Shown here: positions 35,604 to 48,779 of the stretch, one piece after another
How positions within the stretch are numbered: the first letter of the stretch is position 1
Layout: each line of letters opens with the position of its first letter
Source of the DNA: Dermatemys mawii
Taxonomy: Eukaryota; Chordata; Testudines; Dermatemydidae
Direction of reading: 5' to 3'
Length of the DNA: 64,000 nt
Assembly: GCA_007922305.1 (NCBI GenBank)
Contig: ML677385.1
Span: 3,633,996-3,697,995 of the forward strand
Position numbers and translations under genes: made by a program
Notes under the pieces: model-generated
Database searches by the model: none
What the model was told of the DNA's origin: nothing
The model's input: the letters and a program-made list of their open reading frames with translations, nothing else

Positions 35604-35882
35604 GTCTACACTAGACTCTTCTGCCAGCATAGCTGAGTCAGGGTTGGGAAGAAATTTGATCCCTGACCGACATAGCTGTGATCACAAAAGCCTTTAGTGT
35701 AGCTGCAGCTTTACCATCTTTTTGAGCATAGCTTGTTTTGCTTTGGGGGTGGGGCACAACAATTTTACTATATCAATACAGTGTTCAGCTTTGCCAGTAT
35801 ACCTGTGTCCACACTAGCAATGCTTTCAAACTGTAGTATACCGGTTTTCCTGTATTGCTAAATTGCTTCTAGTGTATATGGT
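35604..35882. mobile_element. TIR MITE remnant, about 280 bp
   Basis: The left GAGGTCTACACTAGACTCTT and right GCTTCTAGTGTATATGGTGC ends are inverted repeats of the GTCTACACTAG type. It also holds GTATACCTGTGTCCACACTA near 35800, an internal copy of the end word. Confidence 0.6.
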
Positions 35883-36124
35883 GCCTTAGTGTCCAATTCA
35901 GGGAAGGTAGTTAAGCATGTACCTAACTTTAAATACTTGATTAGTCTGCTGAAATCAACCGGAACACTGACCTCAGGGACTGAGAGAAAGGAAGACGCAC
36001 TCTCCTGTGCTGTCAATAGTTCCTCTAATGGCTCCCAGGCCAAGGAGAAAAAGAGGTAGTAGCCAGACTGAAATGCACAGGGAGCAGAGTAGAGGGAATG
36101 TGGCAGTCAAGAACAAGGTAAGAG

Positions 36125-38664
36125 GGGATTACAGAAAACCCAGTAATAATGGGAGATTTATACTGTCTCCATATTGACTAGGAACATATAACTTCATTAC
36201 AGGATGTAGAGATACAATTTCTAGACTCCATAAATGACTGCCTGGAGCAGCTAGTACCGGAACCCACAAGGGAAGAGGCAGTTCTTGATTTAGTCCTAAA
36301 TGATGCATAGGATTTTGTCTGAGATGTAGTTGAACAACTCTGTAATAGTCACTATAATGTAATTAAATTTAACATGGTGGGGAGGGGAAGGTTACTAAAG
36401 AAAACTGCCACAGTTGCATTTAACTTCAAAAAGGGAAACTACACTAAAAATGAGGAGGCTAGTTAAATGGAAATGAAAGGAACAGTCGCAAGAATGAAAT
36501 GTCTATAAGTTTCAAGGAATCTTTTTTAAAACACCATCATAGAGGCTCAAACAATTTGTATACCCCCAATAAAAAAAGAAAACAGTAAGAGGACCTAAAA
36601 AACACCTCGATGACTATACAGCAGAGTAAAAGATGCAGATAGAGACAAAAAGAGGCATCCTTTAAAAACTGGAAGTCACATCCTGCTGAGGAAAATCTAA
36701 AGGAGCATAAATATACTCTGACAGGTCAAGTGTAAAAGTATAATTAGACAGGCCAAGAAATAATTTGAAGAGCAACTAACAAAAGACACACAAACTAACA
36801 GCAGATTTTTTTTTAAGTACATCAGAAGCAGGAAGCCAGCCAAAAATATCAATGGGGCCAGGGGTGATGGAGGTGCTAAAGAAGCACTCCAAGGACGACA
36901 AAGCCATTGCAGAGCAGCTAATTGAATTCTTTGCATCAGTCTTCACTGCAAAGTATGTAAAGGAAAGTCCCACACCTAAGCTATTATTTTTAGAAGACAA
37001 ATTGGAGGAACTGCTCCAGATTGAGATGCCAGTAGAGGAGGTTTTGGAACAAATTGATAAAATAAACATTAAGTAATCAGGACCAGATGGTATTCACACA
37101 GGAGGTCTGAAGTTGCTGAAATATGAAATTACAGAAATAACAACCGTGGTATATAACCTGTTACTTAAATCATCCTCTGTATTAGATAACAGGTGGATAG
37201 CTAATGTGATGCCAGTTTTTAAAAAAGGCTGCAAGAGGCAATTCTGAGAGTACAGGCCGGTAAGCCTAACTTCAGTAATAGGCAAACTGGTTAAAACTAT
37301 AGCAAAGAATATAGTCAGATACGTAGATAAACACAATATTTTGGGGATGAATCAACACAGCTGTAGTAATGGGAAATCGTGACTCAGCAATCTATTAAAA
37401 TTCTTTGAGGGTGTCAGCAAACACGGACAAAGGTGATTCAGTGGACACAGTGTATTTGGCCTTTCAGAAAGCTTTTGAAAATGTCCTTCACCAAAGGCTC
37501 TTAAGCACACTAAGCAGTCCTGGGATAAGAAGAAAGGTCCTAGCAATGATCACTAATTGGGTAAACAGAAAAGTCCTCCAAAGATCTGTACTGGGACTAG
37601 TGCTGATCAGCATATTCATAAATGATCTGGAAGAAGTGGTAAACAGTGAGGTGGCAAAGTTTGCAGATAATACAAAATTACAGTCCAAATCTGAGTACAA
37701 AAAGTTACAAAGGGATTTCACAAAACTGGTTGACTGGGCAAGAAAATGACAAGTGAATTTAGGTGTTGATAAATGCAAAGTAATGCACATTGGAAAACAT
37801 ATGCCTTACTATACGTACAAAGCGATTGGTTCCAAATTAGCTGTTACCACTCAAGACAGAGATCTTGGAGTGATTGTGGATAGTTTTCTGAAAATATCTG
37901 CTCAATGTGCAGCAGCTGTCAAAAAAGCTAACAATGTTAGGAGACATTAGCAAAAGAATAGATAATACGACAGAGAATATCTTAGTGCCATTATATAAAT
38001 CCATGGTACGCCCACATCTTGAATACTCCGTGCAGTTCTGGTTGCCCCATCTCAAAAAAAAGATATTAGAATTGGAAAAAGAGAAGGCAACAAAAATGAT
38101 TAGGGTTATGGGACAGCTTTCATAGGAAGAGACATTAAAAAGACTGGAATAGTTCAGCTTGGAAAAGAGACTACTGATGGGAGATATGATAGACAGCGAT
38201 AAAATCATAACTGGTACGGAGAAAGTGAATAAGCAAGTGTTACGTACCGTTTCACGTAACACAAGAACCAGAGCTCACCCAATGAAATTATTAGGCAGCA
38301 GATTTAAAAAAAACGAGGAAGAAGTACTTCACACAATGCACAGTCAATTTGTGGAGCTTGTTGCCACAGTTGTTTTGAAGGCCAAAAATATATCTGGGTT
38401 CAAAAAAAGAATTAGGTAAGTTCATGGAGGACAGGTCCATCAATGGCTATTAGCTATGAGGGTCAGAGATGCAACAAATGGTCTGTGTCCCCCTAAACCT
38501 CTGACTGTTACAAGCAGGGGAATGGATAACGGGCTGGATCACTCGATAACTTGCCCTGTTCTGTTTAATTTATCTGAAGTATCCGGCACTGACCATTATT
38601 GGAATACAAGATGCTGGGCTAGATGGACCATTGGCCTAACCCACTATGGCCTTTCTTGTGTTAA
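36125..38664 (+). mobile_element. CR1 LINE, 2.5 kb, plus strand
   Basis: The longest CR1 in the window. Translation fragments in order: end of the endonuclease region (near 36215-36305, INDCLEQLVPEPTREEAVLD), N-terminal reverse transcriptase (36852-37076), palm region (37405-37749, including VYLAFQKAFENVLHQR and EVAKFADNTKLQS, where FADN replaces FADD), then the C-terminal region (37753-38419). The 3' end is ACCCACTATGGCCTTTCTTG. Numerous stops and shifts show it is dead. The changed catalytic motif is either decay or an ancestral variant. Confidence 0.93.
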
Positions 38665-38667
38665 TAT

Positions 38668-39515
38668 GATTCCACATGATGGAATTCCTGGTTTTTCTGT
38701 TTGATTTTTTAAAAAACCTAGGAAATCTCTCACGTAAAATCTATGTTAAAAAAATATTTAGGTTGCATAGTCGAGAATTGGAAAGTTAAGGTTTCCTTTA
38801 TTTAGAACAATAATTTGGCCCCTTTGAATGCATGCATTATGATATTGTAACTGCAAGATCACAGACAATTTTTTTCTCTGGGAAGCCTGCCTGAATTGGA
38901 TGGATGGAACTGAGGAAATGAGTCAGGATTAAGAACTAAAGGAAGCTGTTGTCTGTAGGACTCCTCCCTTGTTGCAAAAGTTGGAAGGTGTGTACTGAAA
39001 TGACGCAGGGGATTTTAGGAAGAGGAAGATTCTCATGGCTAAGATGTTTTAATGCTGCCCTGGAAAATTGGTTTGTATCCCAGCCTCTGCCATTAATGTT
39101 CTATGTGGTACTGGACAAGTGACTTAAACCAAAATTTTCACCATTGGTAACTGTATTCTTCATTTTCTGGATGCCCAGTTTGAGACACCTGAGGTCATGA
39201 GGAAATTAGAACAGAGTTTGGGCAGTGTGCACTAAGTAATTCATTGTGTGACGCCACACCTTATAAGGATAAAAAAGAATATTGAGTAACTTACCCATTC
39301 AGTGAACATGGGTCTTCTTGGTCATTGAGTGATACAGCAGAAAATGGAGTGTGATAATTTAATTAGACATTATGCATACACACAAGGGGGCCGAATTAAT
39401 GTTGCACGGGCAACCTTCATTCTGCCTTTTGCTAACTTTTAAGTGTTTGACTTTGTAACCTTAATATTCTTTTACCATAATTACTTAAAATTTTGTAGAT
39501 GTGTTTGTGCATGTA
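38668..39515 (+). repeat. Homologous block A (partner 49424-50560)
   Basis: It starts TTCCACATGATGGAATTCCT, directly after the CR1 3' end, and stays collinear with block B through TTAAAAAACCTAGGAAAT, TGCATTATGATAT, GTCTGTAGGACTCCTCCC, a MIR-like piece (CCCAGCCTCTGCCATTAATG) and ACACACAAGGGGGCCGAATT. Either an old repeat family of about 1 kb or an old local duplication. Confidence 0.7.
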
Positions 39516-39914
39516 TATAAAATGTTGATATTTTCTAACATGAAACACATTTAAGAATTGACAGATTTCAAGGAGGATAGATCTTTTTCAGTAGAAGGGT
39601 TAATTCATGAGCCTTCTCTCTTTTAGTTTTTAAGAACAATTAAAGGCTCCAGTTCATCAAAGCACTTAGCAAGGCAGTTAACTGTATGCTTGGATTGAGG
39701 CAAGAATTGATAAACTTGTATATTATATGATGGTACATGCTAATACAAACAATATATTCACAATGTCTAATATTTATCTTCTAAACATGGACAGGTCATG
39801 TTGCTTCTGGGATTCATTTTTATAAGTTGCAGAGTTACAGTGTCCATGTTTATTAGTAAGAGGTTTTTAATCTCTATTTTGCAAGATAATTTAGAACATT
39901 CCTCCCGTATGTTA
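39516..39914. other. Intronic stretch, weak MITE relic
   Basis: 39646-39705 holds a decayed palindromic end (CAGTTCATCAAAGCACTTAG). Otherwise nothing is recognised. Confidence 0.45.
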
Positions 39915-40629
39915 TGTGACAAAGCTCTGTCCTTACCTTCGTGGATCCTGCGTTTCCTGGCGGATTTTTACTAGCCTCAGCGGCTCACTGTGACCCTCCA
40001 CGGAGCCCTTCTCTCTCTGGAGACAAGGTCATTGTCTATTGAGCCATTTTCATCACAAACCAGTGAGGAGAAGCTATCCTTCCTGGCACAGTCTCTATTG
40101 TCTCCCAATCTCAGAGACTAATTAGGGGAGGCAGAAAGTGGAGAGCCCAGGCCCACCCTCTACTCTGGGCTCCAGCCCAGGGACCCTAATAGTATCAGCT
40201 AAGATGGCTGACCTTTTATCCACAAAACACAATACAATTCCCTGGGCTACTTCCCCACAGCAGTCCCTGCCTCTTCAAACTCCACTTCACCCCTACCTCA
40301 GGGCCTCCTTCCTTCTGTATGATAAGTTGTCCACCACTCAGTCTCACCAACAGCATACCTTCCTTCCACAGCTCCTGACACCCACACCCCACCTGACTAA
40401 CTGGGAGGTTTTTATCTGGATTCAGCCAGTCCCTGATTGGCTTCAGGTGTCCCAATCAGGCTAGCTGTTTCTGCTCCTTTCTAGAAGGTTCTTAATTGGC
40501 CCCAGGTGTCTTGATTGGCCTGGAGTAGCCTTTGTTTGGCTATCCAGGGAACAGGGACCTGCACACCCTGAGACTAATGTACCTGCCTTCCAGCACTCTC
40601 CTATATCCTTCTGGTCTGACTCCGTCACA
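39915..40629 (-). mobile_element. Solo LTR, 715 bp, minus strand
   Basis: It starts TGTGACAAAGCTCTGTCC and ends GACTCCGTCACA, so the ends are TG...CA with short inverted repeats. GTTA is duplicated on both sides (39911-39914 and 40630-40633), a 4-bp duplication as made by a Ty3/Gypsy integrase. Read on the minus strand it has CCAAT motifs (near 40436, 40495 and 40513) upstream of an A/T box GATAAAAAC (40408-40416), in promoter order. No internal region is present, so it is a recombined solo LTR. Its sequence differs from the LTRs at 51971 and 58763. Confidence 0.8.
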
Positions 40630-40633
40630 GTTA

Positions 40634-41655
40634 GAAAATTTAAAGAAATCTTATAAATAAATTATAAAATATAAATCCTGTAGATTTATTGTGAGAGCAC
40701 ATTCCCCTCATTCTTCAAGATATACAATGTACATCACGGAGCTCACTCAAGGACTATCTCATTCCGAAGACATTAACACTTTATTCCATCTCAGCAATTA
40801 TTGGATCAGTTACTCTTGCTGTACAAGCTTCAGTTATAGCTGAGCAAAAAAATGAAGAGTTCTAAGATACTTCAGAAAAAATATAAAATAAAGAGTAAAC
40901 TCTATGAATAAACTAATGTTGATACAATAGATTGTCCGCTATTTATGGGGAAATGCTTAAGTACAGTCTAAGGGATGACCCTCATAGGATTGTCACATTT
41001 AAGAAAAGCTTTAGATTCTTTACCAATTAGAAAAATATATACAATATAAAGAGAGGTGAATATTCCTTACATATTGGTGATTAGCCTTTGAAAAAGCAGG
41101 GAAAATCTTAAAGTTTATTAAAGAAAGAGCATGTGAATGAGGAAAGAGAAAACTTCGTTCTTGGCAACTCAGGAATGAATAAATTGTGTAATTAATGATC
41201 CGTTGGGTAAATAAGGCAAATTACAGATACACACAGCATTAATAAAATGTTCACCATTTTATTATAGGATTGGTAAAATTTGATTTTTATTTTTTATAAT
41301 TTTGATAGACAATATAGATGTTTATTTGAAGTATTTTTATTTGCATATGTTTATATTTACACAGTTGTGGGAAATTATGGGGCGTGTAAGATAATAGAGG
41401 GGATCAGACAACAATTATTTAACGACTGTAGATATTGACAATCAAAAAGTTAAAGTTTTATATCTGTTAAAATACAGATTGTCAACATCATGTCAAAATA
41501 TGCAAATTAAATATCCTTAAATTAAACTTGAATAAATTCTCAACCAGTGTTTTTCTTACTTTGCCTATCTATAAATTTAGATTATATTTGATGGCAATGT
41601 TTTTTTTGTTGGTGTGTGTGTATGGTGAAATGGATGTTTACTGATTTTTACTGAT

Positions 41656-41686
<31 letters not shown>

Positions 41687-42854
41687 TACATCTGAATTTC
41701 AAATATCCATAACAGGAATCAAATACTTAAGTATGCTGAATTTACTTATCCTTGCACTGGAAGAGAAATTTGAGCTAAAAATTTTTAACTCCTTCAGAAG
41801 TTTCTAAAGCTATATTTCATCATGGCTCAAGGAAAGGATTGGGCCAATTAATTTTACATTAACATTTTATACTCACCTTCATAAGTATAGGTATGAGACT
41901 TTTAGTCTGAAAGATATAAAATACATAATTGAAAAATAAAACTCTTCTCAACAGCTCAGTTCAACTGCCCTCCTGACATTCTTTTGCTTTCTTAAACCAA
42001 ATAAAGAACGAACAACATCCAGTACTACTTTGGTGAATTAAAATGATAAACCTTGTCTCTCTCACCAACAGGAATTGGTCCAATAAAAGATATTACTTAA
42101 TACACCTCTCTAAAACCTTCCAAAAAATTTCGCCTTTCAGGCATGAGAAAATATTAACTAAGTGTTCGTGTTCAAGATGAGAGAGCTGTTATGGCAGGAA
42201 AGGATTTATCAGATAATAGTCCAACAGGTCTCATTTATGGTTATTCTACTGAGTCATCTGAAGCCCAGACCTTCAGAAGGCTTTTGATAGGGTGTAATGC
42301 AGTCATCTTATAAAACTAAACAAAAACACAATTGTGTATGTTGCTTATTTTTTTTTATTGGATTCAATCAATATATAAGAAATGTGTGTCTATAATTTAA
42401 CAAATGTATTGCCCTGTTTCAGTTGGGTATAGAGAACAAGCACAGTTGTTTACTTTCCTCCTTGTTATTTATCTTTGTTGTGCAAAGGATTCTAACTTGA
42501 ACTCATGCAATAATATTGAGTATACTAATTGATGGTGCACAATACAATATTTTTTGGTATGCCAGTGATGTCCTATTCCACTTCATCTGTTATAATATCT
42601 GAACTTTTATCAGTCTGAAGGATTATCAAGATACAAAATTAACATGGGCATAAAAAGAATTGTTCCTCTTTGAATTGTGATGACAAAACCATTAAATTGT
42701 TTTCTATTTTTCATATTTTCTTTGAGAGTTAGTTGTGAGTATTGCTCATAAAACTGAGTTGTATGCCTCTGTCAGGCAAAAAGTAAAAAAGGATTTTAAA
42801 AATGGAACAACTTCCCTTATCTTTGTTGGGTAGAAGTAGTGTTAAAAATAACTA
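40634..42854. other. Intronic stretch, no recognised feature
   Basis: Very AT-rich. 42045-42125 carries TTGGTCCAATAAAAGATATT, a phrase of an old LINE-like sauropsid repeat. No exon. Confidence 0.5.
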
Positions 42855-42890
42855 TACTGTCATGCTTCCTTTTTCTGAAGCATGACAGTA
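42855..42890. repeat. Perfect 14-bp inverted repeat, 8-nt loop
   Basis: TACTGTCATGCTTC, an 8-base spacer CTTTTTCT, and the exact inverse GAAGCATGACAGTA. A degenerate echo (TGTAGCATTACAGTA) follows at about 42904. It may be the centre of a decayed palindromic element; no function is implied. Confidence 0.85.
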
Positions 42891-43799
42891 CAATACCTAA
42901 TTTCTGTAGCATTACAGTACCTAATTTGTATAGCTCCTTTTTCAGAAACATTAGTTGTTTATGGCTCCAGAGAAAGTAAATACATGATGATAACCAGAAT
43001 GAGATTATATTCATACAAAGAAGCTGGTATTATTCTAGGAGATTTTAATACCTATTAGGAGTCCAGCTGGTTCCACTGTATGATAGGACTAATTCAGAAC
43101 CCACCGGATATAAACCTAGTTGTCTGAAAGTTGTGGAAGAATAAAGTGTATTTTAAAATAGATAGATACATAGATTTGGAAGGTGCCCGTAATACCATAT
43201 GTGCTGAGGCACTTTAAAAACACACCGGGCATGCAAGAATAATTTCCTACCATCCCTTTGTGGGATAACTCTTTAATAATAATAGGGATATTTAAATGGT
43301 ATTTCAGGATCTGAGAGATGGAACGTAGATGATATTGATTTTGTAATTTAAATAAAATAATTTGAAATCCTTTCAGCAGCTAAACACCCAATTTTGTCAT
43401 CTTGCTACAAGTTTTTACTAGTGCCTATAAATACTATATTAGACCACTTCAATCTTTTGACATAGGGCTATTTCCCCCCATTTCCTTTGAGTACTCTTAG
43501 TTAATAGGGCAGCTAATAGGGCAGAAGACTTTCATCAGGGCACTGGCTGTCTCTCGTATGTATATGGCACATAGCACAATGTGACCCATCCTGCCTGGGT
43601 TGTTCAGGGCACTGCCACAGCACAAAGAGTAGTAATAGATTAAGCACAACACAAACTTATTGGTAGACCTGGGGTAAAACCCTGGTTCTGTTGGATTAAT
43701 GGCGAAAATCCCATTTGCTTCAATGGGGCCAGAATTTCATGTAGAAAAGCAATAATAGACTAAGAATCTATAATCTTAAGCAAAATGTCAAAGGTGAAT
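42891..43799. other. Intronic stretch with old palindromic relic
   Basis: 43675-43745 has GTAAAACCCTGGTTCTGTTG and TTCAATGGGGCCAGAATTTC, halves of a known sauropsid palindromic repeat. 43165-43250 resembles an old repeat (AGGTGCCCGTAATACC). Confidence 0.45.
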
Positions 43800-45713
43800 T
43801 TACTTAGTATGAGCTACATTTATTTAACATATTCTCCAAACCCACTGACCAGATGTCCCAGCCTAGCTGCCCTATCAACAAGAGGGAAATCAATGGGGGA
43901 ATCTGCTCAATATCTTAGATGTTTATTCACAAATGCAAGGAATATGGGAATAAACAGGAAGAACTCAAAGTATTGGAACATAAGCTAAATTATGACTTAA
44001 CTGGCATCACAGAGTGTTGCTGGGATAGGTCTCATGACTAGAATATTTTTACAGAGGGGTATAGTTTGTTCAGGACAGGCAGGAAGAAAGGGAGGTGGTA
44101 TTGGATTATACATCAAGAATATATACACTTGTTCTGAGGTACAGAAGGAGTTGAGAGGCAGACCAGCTGAATGTCTGTGAGTAAAGATAAATGAAGTGAA
44201 AAACAGCAGTGATGTTATGGTAGAGTCTACTATAGGTCACCATAGTCGTCAGGAACAGGAGGTGATGAAGCATTTCAGAACAAATAACAGAAATATTCAA
44301 AACACAAGACCTGTTAGTAATGGGGGACTTTACCCAGACATCTGTTGGAAAAGTAATACTGCAAAACTAAAATTTCCAATAAGTTAGTGGAATGTAATGG
44401 GGACAATTTTTTGTTTCAGGAAATGAAGGAAGTAATCAGGAGAACTGCTATTTTAGACTTGATTCTGATCAACAGGGAGGAATTGGTAGTGAATCCGAAA
44501 GTTGAAGGCAGTTTGGGTGACGGTAATCATAAGATGATGGACTTCATGATTCTCAGGCAAGGAAGGAGTAAGAGCAGCAGAAAAAGGACAATGGACTTCA
44601 AGAAAGCAGACTTTTAAAAATTCAGAGGACTGGTAGGTAAATTCCCATGGGATGAACTTATAAGGAAAAAAGGAGTCCAGGAGAGCTGGCAGTTTCTCAA
44701 GGAGACCATATTAAATTCACAACTGCAACCTTTCCTAATGTGAAGGGAAGATAAGAAGAATAGTAAGAGGCCAGTATGGCTTTGTTGGGAGCACTGTAAT
44801 GACCTGAAAATCAAAAGGGAATTTTGAAAAATGTGGAAACGAGCAAATTGCAAAGGAGGTGTACAGAAGACTAGCACAAGGATATAGGGACAAAATCAGA
44901 AATGCTAAGAGACACAAAATGAGTTACACCTTGCGAAGGGCATAGAAAGCAATACAGAGAGGTTCTTTAAATACATTAGGAGCAAGAAAAAGACAAAGAA
45001 AAGAGTAGGTCCTCTACTTAGCAGGGAAGGAGAGCTAATAGCTGATGACATCAAGAAGGCCGAGGTGTTAAATGCCTATTTTGCTTCAGTCTTCACTTGA
45101 CCAGATACTCAACGAAATTAATATGCACAATGAGGGGGAAAGAACACAAGTCAAAATAGGTAATGAATAGGTTAAAGAATATTAAGATAAGTTAGATATA
45201 TTCACATTGACAGGGCCTGATGAAATTCATTCTAGGGCGCTTAAGGCACTAACTGAAGCAATGCTGAGAGAAGAGTCCAGAGGAGAGCAACAAAAATGAT
45301 AAAAGGTTTAGAAAATCTGATCTAGGAGGAAAAGCTAAAAAAACCCAAACACCTGAACATGTTTAGACTTGATTTGTGTGTGGTAGGGGGATCTGATAAG
45401 GTTTTCAAATATGTAAGGTCTGTAAGGAAGAGGACTGTGATCAATTATTCTTCATGTCCACTGAAGGTAGGACAATAAGTAATGGGTTTAATCTTCAGCA
45501 GGGGACATTTAGGTTAGATATTAAGAAAATCTTTGTATTTATAAGGGCAGTTAAGCACAGGAATAGGCTTCCAAGGGAGACTGTGGATTTCTAGTCATTG
45601 GATGTTTTTTAAGAACAGCTTGGACAAACACCTGTCAGAGATGGTCTACGTTTACTTGCAGGGGACTGAACTTGATGACTTCTCGGGGTCCCTTCCAGTC
45701 ATACGTTTCTGTT
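43800..45713 (+). mobile_element. Older CR1 LINE with endonuclease part, plus strand
   Basis: Begins in the region before the endonuclease domain (43890-43980 frame: YLRCLFTNARNMGINRKNSK) and runs through endonuclease sequence (LVMGDF near 44311). Around 45240-45275 it jumps straight to the ORF2 C-terminal and 3' region (GAGTCCAGAGGAGAGCAACA, then TTCCAGTCATACGTTTCT), so most of the reverse-transcriptase domain is deleted. The 3' end is of the bird-type CR1 subfamily and differs from the young copies. Frame-broken. Confidence 0.85.
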
Positions 45714-46419
45714 CTTCTCTGATCCACAGTTTCCCTGATGTCCCCCATACAGACCTAGATTCAGGTTTAGTGTGTGGGAATGTGTGTGTGGTTAATTAAA
45801 ATCTGATGTTAATAATTTCATTATAACAACATATAATGGGAAAAATCTGGGGACTTCCAAAATATGATTAGAATGGGAGGAGAATTCTTATTCATTAACA
45901 CACTATACCAGTAAATACATGAGTACCAAGTTATTTCTTGATTCATGATCTTTAGTGCACTGAAAAAAACAACATATCTAAGATAAGCAACTGGTATAGA
46001 GTTAATACAGAAAATGCTAGTTCTAATATATATGCTGTGGAATTAAATAAATCTACTTTAAAAAATCCAGACAATCTTAGGGAAACGTTCAGCAAATAGT
46101 AAAAATACTGTTGGAATTAAATGAAAATTTTCCACAGGCTCCAAAGATGGGTCTTTTGGGAATCTTGTCAGAAGATGTCTCCTTTTCATAAACAGAAATT
46201 TCTCCCATTTTATTTGACAATTTTATGTATTGTATTGCAGCAGAAGTCAGAAAAGATCTTTATAGTACTAAAGGGATTTCAGAAGCTTCATGGTGCATCA
46301 TCAGCAGAGAGTTGGTTTTACAAATTGATAAGTTATAAGACTTTAAAATAGGTAGAAATCCTTGACTAGGTACAATTCTTGACTATATGATATGGGCTCT
46401 TCCTTTCATTGTACTCCCT
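45714..46419. other. Intronic stretch, no recognised feature
   Basis: AT-rich with no supported feature. Confidence 0.5.
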
Positions 46420-46620
46420 CTGGGCCTCATCCTGCAAAGAATTATACATGTGAGTTGTCTTAATATTGCTACTTACATGGGTAAAGTTAATCATATACAT
46501 ATGTCTTTGCAGGATCATTCCCAGTCCTTCAAATACTTAAGCACGTGCTTGAACTTTGACTTAATGGGACTTCCTGCATGCTTAAACTGAAAGCACATGC
46601 ATATTTGCAGACTCAGAACT
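46420..46620. mobile_element. Palindromic MITE remnants, two side by side
   Basis: CATCCTGCAAAGAATTATAC and its inverted right end TATGTCTTTGCAGGATCA bound about 95 bp. Next to it TTCAAATACTTAAGCACGTG and GAAAGCACATGCATATTTGC form a second decayed palindrome. Both are typical sauropsid small palindromic repeats. Confidence 0.55.
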
Positions 46621-48779
46621 TACGTTTGTAAAGGTGAAGTCCTGTTAGATGTAGCAGGAATCTGTGATACTCCTTGTAGGTTGACTTCAGTAAAAACATA
46701 TTAGCCATACAATGTGAATCAAATGTTTAGATGTAGGTTTGGTAATAAGGAGAGGATGTAAACACTTAACTGCAGATTTTACTAGTTACCGAGGGAGACT
46801 TGGATGCATTACTCTCTAGCAAATGAGAGTTGGATGCTGATATTTCAGATATCAGTATACCACAGACTAATTTTAAAATTTAAATGCTTAAATTATTTAT
46901 TCAGAATATATATCATATTATTAGTCTTGTATGAAAGTAAGAAGCTAAATAGTTGGTAGTTTACAGGCACATTTGTTTTGCTAAGAGTTGCCAAGAAGAG
47001 GTTGATAGTTTGGAACAAGGATATCTGTGGTTGCTATGGGCAAAAACCTAGAACAAGCTAGCGGGAAATATCAGGGTGGGAAAGTATTGCTATGGTAACC
47101 AAGTATTTTATTTTAAAGGAGAGATGGATAACACAACAAGGATCAGTGAGACTTGGGTAGCAAGGTATTTTACACAAAATGGAGAAGACTAAAAGACAGC
47201 AATTGTGTTATGCTCTTAACTGTATTTTATTTGTTAGTTTCCAGCTAAGAGAAATTTCTGTAAATTAGGAACAATTTATGCTGAAGCAATATTACAAAAT
47301 ATATTTTGTTTTTATTTTTTTAAACAGGAATGCTAGAACAGATTTTTGCCATTTTTTTTACTCTATTCTTATTTATAGAAGGAGGAAGATTTTCTTTTTA
47401 ATTTGTGGGTACGGGTGAAGAGTTTCCTTTTTCCAAAATGTATACAATTATACTCAAATAATTTAATTTGGGTAATTCTTAATCAGTTTTTAAGATATCT
47501 TTTCATTAGAAATACAGCAAATTGTAATTAAAAATTCAGCAAATTGTGAATATTAATCCATACGCCAGATCTGTGCATTTAAATTATATTGTAAATGTGA
47601 AGTATGTCTCATTTGTAAATCAGCTTTTTAGAAATAGATGAGTAATAATAATGTCTCAGAGGGCCTGATTCTGATCTCCCCATGACTGATTTGACCTTGA
47701 AAATTAGAGATGCAAAGTTATAAAAGCTCAGCTCAGTTCAGCTGCAGCTCCAAATTGGCATTCAGATTTCCTTTGCTATTGGGGTAAATTCTCCTTCTCT
47801 CCCTGACTTGATGGAAACAGGGACTGAGTGAGGCCTCCAGGCCAAATGGGCAGATGAGTACTCTATTTACCTTCTTTAATCAGCTGAATCCCAGCCAGCT
47901 ACAAGAGGAATCTGTAGCTGGGAATGGGTTGGAATAGGGATTGAGCAGTGGCTGTTTGCTGGGCAGTAGGAGAGGAGAGCCAGTGAGGAAATGTAAAGTC
48001 AGTATTCCTGGACCAAGAGAGAGGCAGATGCAACAGAGAAATATCTTATTTTTCTTGTGTTCATTTGTCTGCCAACACTTCAGTCCGGATGCCCTGTTAA
48101 GCTGCATGGTTTGACTGTACTGTAGTCCATGAAGTAAATAGATTCTAGCTGATGGAATTCCATTCATAAGACAATCTTTTGCGTTACATAACCCTGTTAG
48201 AGCTGGGGCTGGTAGTTCTGCCTAAATGCAAGGTTGTCTGACACTTCCCATTGTAAGACCCTCTTTTCAGTTGCTTAAACTTTGCCAAACTTTAACCACA
48301 CAGGCTGAAATTTTCATGCCAGGTGTCTGCCTCAGTTGTGTTTTCCCTGCCCCATTCCCTGAAAAAAGACCCAAGTAAAATGGTTCAGCCATTTCAGAGA
48401 AAAAGATTAGGGAAAAATATGTTTTGCCGAGGTTAAAAAGATTTGTAACCATTTTCTTAAGGAACTCTAGCAAATTCAAGCATTGGAACAGGAATTTGAA
48501 ACTTGTTAGGAAGGTTGTGCTTGTGTCAGGGATGTGCCTTTTGTTATCCCTGTGAAAAATCACCCAAATTTGGCCTAGATATAAGCCTTTGAAAAATTGC
48601 AGCTTAAACTTGCTCAGTAGGGACTTGTTAGAGTTTGGCAGCTAAATTCCCCACGGCTTGCATCTCTAGGCGAGGGCTACAGGGGCTGAGCAGGACTTTC
48701 ACAACAAAATTAGTTTCCTGTCTGCTGTGGGTCATTGTGGAACCGAGAGCAGGGAGCCTGGCATCCAGGCATCATGGAG
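46621..48779. other. Intronic stretch, no recognised feature
   Basis: No exon is supported. 47660-47860 may contain another decayed small repeat (GGGCCTGATTCTGATCTCCC). Open frames at 47880-48167 and 48267-48563 (minus) show no motif. Confidence 0.5.
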
